Positions 60,340 to 64,000 of a stretch of 64,000 nt of DNA are shown here, piece after piece. Location: contig NZ_JDTK01000004.1 in NCBI RefSeq assembly GCF_000770925.1, positions 79,890 to 143,889 on the forward strand, given 5' to 3'. How positions within the stretch are numbered: the first letter of the stretch is position 1; each line of letters begins with the position of its first letter. Made by a program: the position numbers and the translations under genes. This DNA comes from Bifidobacterium ruminantium DSM 6489. Its GTDB lineage: Bacteria > Actinomycetota > Actinomycetes > Actinomycetales > Bifidobacteriaceae. The notes below the pieces were generated by a model. The model was not told where the DNA came from. It saw only the letters and a list, made by a program, of their open reading frames with translations, and did not search any database.

Positions 60340-60885
60340 ATGAGCGTTGAAGTGACGAACGAGACCGTCTGGCAGATCGACGGCAAGGTCTTCTCCGATC
60401 TTGGCATATGGATCATGAGCCAGATGCGGGTCAGCACGCAGTCGGACCTGGCCATCATGTTCGTGGATCCCGATCCGATCGCGCAGCTGCACATGCGTTG
60501 GATGAACCTCGAAGGGCCTACTGACGTCATGAGCTTCCCCATGGACGAGCTGCGCCCCGGAGATGGTAAAACCGAGATGGAAGGCGTGCTGGGGGACATC
60601 GTCCTGTGCCCATGGGTGGCGGCCCAGCAGGCGGTCGCCGCGGGACACAGCACGATGGAGGAAATGATGCTTCTGACGATCCACGGCATCCTCCACCTGC
60701 TCGGATACGATCATGTCACTCCGGAGCAGGAACGGCAGATGTTCGGTCTGCAACGACAGCTGCTCCTGACGTTCTTCGCTTTGCGTCAAGGGGCGGGCGC
60801 TCAGGCGATGCTGCCCCCCGGGACGCCGGACGCGCTCGCCGAGTGGGACCGCGAGCATGGTTCGGGCGGCAAGATGGCCCGATGA
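60340..60885 (+). CDS. ybeY: Endoribonuclease YbeY (16S rRNA 3'-end maturation)
   Basis: Metal-dependent single-strand endoribonuclease in rRNA maturation and ribosome quality control. 181 residues. Zinc site [11 protein letters not shown] with the three His, preceded by [11 protein letters not shown] and [13 protein letters not shown] follows the phoH TAA with no gap, so translation is coupled. A C-terminal extension (about 20 residues, [20 protein letters not shown]) is typical of actinobacterial YbeY. Confidence 0.96.
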   Translation: MSVEVTNETVWQIDGKVFSDLGIWIMSQMRVSTQSDLAIMFVDPDPIAQLHMRWMNLEGPTDVMSFPMDELRPGDGKTEMEGVLGDIVLCPWVAAQQAVAAGHSTMEEMMLLTIHGILHLLGYDHVTPEQERQMFGLQRQLLLTFFALRQGAGAQAMLPPGTPDALAEWDREHGSGGKMAR

Positions 60886-60927
60886 TGAGATGACATGCCG
60901 TCCGACGGCTTCAATGGTGGGGGATTG

Positions 60928-62352
60928 ATGAATATGGAGACAACAACCATCGCGTTGATTGCGGCGCTTGCCGTCGTCGCGCTGCTGCTAGTCTGGCTTT
61001 CTCTGTCGATGGCCGCGGCCGAAGGCGCTGTTGGCCGCGTCACGCAGGCCAGTCTGAACAATCTCATCCTTGAGATTCAGACGGATGCGGACGTATCGCA
61101 ATTCATTCGGGACAAGAAGATCAAACGCATCCACAAGGTGCAGCGGCTGATCGCGGACAGGTACGCGACCGCAGGTTCATGCGCGTTCTTCAGAATCACC
61201 TGCAATGTGCTTGACGGTGTGCTGGTCTCCGCCATCGTATCGTTGTGCGGCGCGCCACTATGGGCCGAACTGCTCGTGGGATTCATCTTCGCTTTGGTGG
61301 TGGCGGTGATTTCCCTCCTGGTGCGTCCGCGCAGCGCTGGCGCGACCAAGCCCGTCGACATCATGCTAAAGCATGTCGATGCGGTGTCCATTGCGACAGT
61401 GCTGACGCCTTTCGCGAAGATCGGCGGGCAGAAGGATTCGAAACGGCATTCGGACAATCTATCGGATGACGAGGAACTTGAGAAGATTCAGCTCGAACAG
61501 GGGCGTGCCACCATCGACCGTCTGGTCGAGGCGAACGATTTCGATCCGGAAGTCTCCGAAATGCTTCGCAACGTTCTGACATTGTCCGAGACGTTGACCC
61601 GTGAGATCATGGTGCCGCGCACCGACATGATCTGCATCGAACGCGGAGAGACGTTGGAGAACATGCTCAAGCTATGCTCCCGCTCCGGTTTCTCCCGCAT
61701 TCCGGTCATTGGAGAGGATGTGGACGACTTGGTGGGCGTCGCATATCTGAAGGATGCGGTACGCGCCACGGCGTTCAATCCCGCGGCCACGTCGCGTGAT
61801 GTTGAATCCATCGTCCGGGATCCGATGCTGGTGCCCGAGTCCAAACCGGTTGATGACCTGTTCCACCAGATGCAGCGCACTCGCCAGCATGTGGCCATCG
61901 TCGTGGACGAATATGGCGGCATCGCCGGCATGGTCACCATCGAGGATACGATCGAACAAATCGTCGGTGAGCTGGAGGATGAGCACGACCGCACCCAGCA
62001 TGCCGATCCGGAGCGGATTGGCGAGCATAAATGGAGCATGCCGGCGCGCACTCCCATCGCCGATTTGGAGGAGATCTTCGAAATCGACATCGATGAGGAT
62101 GATGTAGACACGGTATACGGGCTGCTCACCAAGTTGCTCGGACGTGTGCCGATCGTCGGTTCGTCGGCAGTGACGAGGGGGCTTCGGCTGACCGCGGTCG
62201 ATTCCGCGGGGCGGCGCAAGAAGGTGTCCACCATCGTGGTGGAGCCGGCCCACGTCGAGGGCGTGGACGAAACTGAACAGCACGAGCATCAATCCGACGA
62301 TGCCGAGAAGGCATCCCAAGGAGACAAGGATTCCAAGGACAAGCATGACTGA
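60928..62352 (+). CDS. CNNM/hemolysin C-like membrane protein with CBS pair
   Basis: 474 residues: an N-terminal DUF21/CNNM membrane domain (about 140 residues, starting TTIALIAALAVVALLLVWLS), two CBS domains (from REIMVPRTDMICI to GMVTIEDTIEQIVGEL) and a C-terminal CorC_HlyC transporter-associated domain. Family members are linked to Mg2+/Co2+ transport or efflux. The C-terminal 25 residues are acidic and low-complexity. ATG 60928 has GGGGGA upstream; ATG 60895 is possible. It lies in the conserved order phoH-ybeY-CBS protein-era. Confidence 0.9.
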   Translation: MNMETTTIALIAALAVVALLLVWLSLSMAAAEGAVGRVTQASLNNLILEIQTDADVSQFIRDKKIKRIHKVQRLIADRYATAGSCAFFRITCNVLDGVLVSAIVSLCGAPLWAELLVGFIFALVVAVISLLVRPRSAGATKPVDIMLKHVDAVSIATVLTPFAKIGGQKDSKRHSDNLSDDEELEKIQLEQGRATIDRLVEANDFDPEVSEMLRNVLTLSETLTREIMVPRTDMICIERGETLENMLKLCSRSGFSRIPVIGEDVDDLVGVAYLKDAVRATAFNPAATSRDVESIVRDPMLVPESKPVDDLFHQMQRTRQHVAIVVDEYGGIAGMVTIEDTIEQIVGELEDEHDRTQHADPERIGEHKWSMPARTPIADLEEIFEIDIDEDDVDTVYGLLTKLLGRVPIVGSSAVTRGLRLTAVDSAGRRKKVSTIVVEPAHVEGVDETEQHEHQSDDAEKASQGDKDSKDKHD

Positions 62353-63343
62353 CGCAGATGTGACCGAGCCGGCATTCCAGCGTTCCGGCGCCGTAACCCA
62401 CGTTCCGTATCGTTCCGGATTCGTCGCCGTGGTCGGCCGCCCGAACGTCGGCAAATCGACGCTGATCAACGCCTTGATCGGCACGCAGATCGCCATCGCG
62501 TCGTCCCGCCCGGAAACCACGCGTAAGGCCATACGTGGCATTCTTACGACCGACAACGCGCAGATCGTGCTGGTCGACACTCCAGGCATCCATCGTCCGC
62601 GTACGCTGCTCGGACAACGTCTGAACGATGTCGTGGAGGAATCGTTGTCGGACGTCGACGCAGTCGCGTTCCTGCTGCCCGCCGATCAGGAGATCGGTCC
62701 CGGCGACAAGCGCATCCTGAGCAGACTCCGTTCCGATTTCGTAGTCAAACGCGATGATGGAACCTTCAAATGGAAGGTGCCGCTGATCGCCATCGTCACC
62801 AAAATCGACGAACTGGATCGGGGAGCCCTGATCAACAAGCTCATCGAGATCAATGAATTCGCGGACTTCACCGACATCGTGCCGGTGAGCGCCCTCGAAC
62901 ATGACAATTTGAATGAAGTGCGCAATGTTCTGGTGGAGAACATGCCCGAAGGCCCCCAGATGTATCCGTCCGAACAGATCACCGAGGAACGTCCGGAAGA
63001 CACCATCGCCGAGCTGATCCGCGGTGCGTTCCTTGAGGAGCTGGATGATGAGCTGCCCCATTCGCTGGCAGTGGTTGTCGATTCCATCGAGTATCCGGAG
63101 GACAATGACAGTGGCGAATCCTATTCCGGCAAGGCTCAGGTGATTGTATCGATCTACGTGGAGCGCGATTCGCAGAAGCCGATCATCATCGGCCACAACG
63201 CGGAACATCTGGTGCGGGTCAAGAAGAAGTTGCGCACTGCGGTCAATCGTATCGTCGGTCAGAAAGCCAAGCTCGACCTGCATGTCAAAGTGGCCAAGGG
63301 ATGGCAGTCGGATCCTAAGCAGCTTGAGAAGCTGGGCTTCTAA
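62345..63343 (+). CDS. era: Ribosome-associated GTPase Era
   Basis: Binds the 3' end of 16S rRNA during 30S maturation. 332 residues. G1 GRPNVGKSTLINALIG, G3 DTPGIHRPR, G4 VTKIDELDRG, then the C-terminal KH domain (from IAELIRGAFLEELDDELPHS to KKKLRTAVNRIVGQKAKLDL). The N-terminus extends about 20 residues beyond the E. coli form. ATG 62345 overlaps the previous stop and has AAGGA upstream. Confidence 0.97.
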   Translation: MTDADVTEPAFQRSGAVTHVPYRSGFVAVVGRPNVGKSTLINALIGTQIAIASSRPETTRKAIRGILTTDNAQIVLVDTPGIHRPRTLLGQRLNDVVEESLSDVDAVAFLLPADQEIGPGDKRILSRLRSDFVVKRDDGTFKWKVPLIAIVTKIDELDRGALINKLIEINEFADFTDIVPVSALEHDNLNEVRNVLVENMPEGPQMYPSEQITEERPEDTIAELIRGAFLEELDDELPHSLAVVVDSIEYPEDNDSGESYSGKAQVIVSIYVERDSQKPIIIGHNAEHLVRVKKKLRTAVNRIVGQKAKLDLHVKVAKGWQSDPKQLEKLGF

Positions 63344-63475
63344 GCCGCTTAGGATCCGCTTCGCGGCGAAGCCGCTCACTTCGCCTACGGTCAGCCCACT
63401 GGGCTGCCCGTTTGACGGCTCAGCCAAGCAGCTCGAGAAGCTGGGCTTTCTGACCTGCTGGGATCCGCTTCGCGG
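63317..63475 (+). repeat. Imperfect ~50-base direct repeat at the 3' end of era
   Basis: 63317-63366 and 63426-63475 are closely similar: AAGCAGCTTGAGAAGCTGGG versus AAGCAGCTCGAGAAGCTGGG, followed in both by a ...GGATCCGCTTCGCGG block. The first copy covers the last codons and stop of era; the second lies downstream. Confidence 0.7.
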
Positions 63476-63524
63476 TTTTGAGAAGCTGATTTTCCCCGAG
63501 CTGGTGGTAAATCCGATTCGGGGG

Positions 63525-63567
63525 AAAAGAGGATGCCCACCGAGGAATTCGGTGGGCATCCTCTTTT
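63525..63567. terminator. Bidirectional terminator between era and the acyl-CoA synthetase gene
   Basis: Perfect 19-base stem (63525-63543 with 63549-63567), 5-base loop, A run before and T run after. A second overlapping hairpin uses TTTTCCCCGA (63490-63499). Confidence 0.9.
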
Positions 63568-63584
63568 CGATGGCACTGACGTGC

Positions 63585-64000
63585 CTACTTCTTCTTGGTA
63601 TACATCTGCGTGTTGAGCAATGTCGCGTAACGCTTGATCACCTTCGGACGAATGACCTTCATGGAGGCGGTCATCAGCCCGTTCTCCTGCGTGAACTCTT
63701 CCGGCAGGATGATGAATTTGCGCACGGATTCGGCGCGGGAGACGCCTTCGTTGGCCTGATCGACCCACTTCTGCACTTCGGCGCGCACGGCCGCGTTGCT
63801 GGCCGCCTCCTCCATGGACATGTTACGGTCGAGCCCCTTGTTTTCCAGCCATGGGCGCAGCGTCTCCTCATCAAGCGTGATCAATGCGGAGATGAAAGGA
63901 CGCTTGTCGCCGAGCACCAGCGCCTGGGACACGAATTCGCAGCGCTTGATGACCTCCTCGATTGGACCAGGGGAGACGTTCTTGCCGCCGGCTGTGATGA
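63585..64000 (-). CDS. Long-chain acyl-CoA synthetase (AMP-binding), partial
   Basis: Only the C-terminal 138 residues are in the window; the frame is open to base 64000. The visible part begins with ITAGGKNVSPGPIEEVIKRC, the A8-type motif with its hinge and the catalytic Lys of adenylate-forming enzymes, then VSQALVLGDKRPFISALITL and the C-terminal PKVIKRYATLLNTQMYTKKK. It resembles FadD15-type actinobacterial enzymes that activate fatty acids to acyl-CoA for lipid synthesis or membrane turnover. Confidence 0.88.
   Translation of the reverse strand, partial: ITAGGKNVSPGPIEEVIKRCEFVSQALVLGDKRPFISALITLDEETLRPWLENKGLDRNMSMEEAASNAAVRAEVQKWVDQANEGVSRAESVRKFIILPEEFTQENGLMTASMKVIRPKVIKRYATLLNTQMYTKKK

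Overview
The window is a stretch of a Bifidobacterium chromosome. The evidence is the fructose-6-phosphate phosphoketolase gene (xfp) next to pta and ackA (the bifid shunt and its acetate/ATP branch), GC-rich actinobacterial coding, a fused aroKB gene, an actinobacterial alaS-ruvX-mltG-aroC gene order, and a large anchored amylopullulanase. I cannot name the species from sequence alone. Nothing looks like a prophage, an insertion sequence or a CRISPR array; this is mostly core genome with one accessory starch-degradation locus.

Layout. 1-7.7 kb: end of polA, a Nif3-like protein, a Nudix hydrolase, glycogen debranching enzyme glgX and a reverse-strand membrane protein. 7.8-11.8 kb: tRNA-Pro(TGG), a DUF4234 protein, aroA, and guaA convergent with aroA across a 24-bp perfect hairpin. 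11.8-18 kb: the fermentation block xfp, pta, ackA, with a 450-bp leader before xfp and palindromes before pta and ackA. 18-22.1 kb: a membrane acyltransferase and the reverse-strand xpt-pbuX purine salvage pair. 22.3-27.5 kb: pcrA/uvrD with a Gly-Ser-Tyr linker, then a three-gene DUF4418 / FtsX-like permease / ABC ATPase cassette. 27.5-38.2 kb: rpsD with a possible structured leader, a phosphoglycerate-mutase-family protein, DUF948 and a small membrane protein, alaS, ruvX, mltG, a reverse prepilin peptidase, and the shikimate operon aroC-aroKB-aroQ.

38.3-45.5 kb is the starch locus: a secreted GH13 alpha-amylase followed by its 1764-residue paralogue, an amylopullulanase with starch-binding modules and a C-terminal anchor. 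The gap between them holds several palindromes and operator-like half sites. 45.5-49.1 kb: pyrG and an L,D-transpeptidase. 49.2-55.3 kb: a complete SUF iron-sulfur operon sufB-D-C-S-U-T. 55.4-64 kb: glgC, a SpoU-family methyltransferase, tRNA-Leu(GAG), rsmE, a HIT protein, phoH-ybeY-CBS protein-era, and the 3' end of an acyl-CoA synthetase gene.

How the genes work together: extracellular starch is cut by the two amylases, glgC and glgX make and degrade internal glycogen, and the sugar phosphates pass through xfp to acetyl phosphate, which ackA turns into ATP and acetate and pta links to acetyl-CoA. The least explained items are the DUF4418 transporter cassette, the operator-rich region between the amylases, the Cys-rich extension of SufT, and the changed GH13 signature residues.
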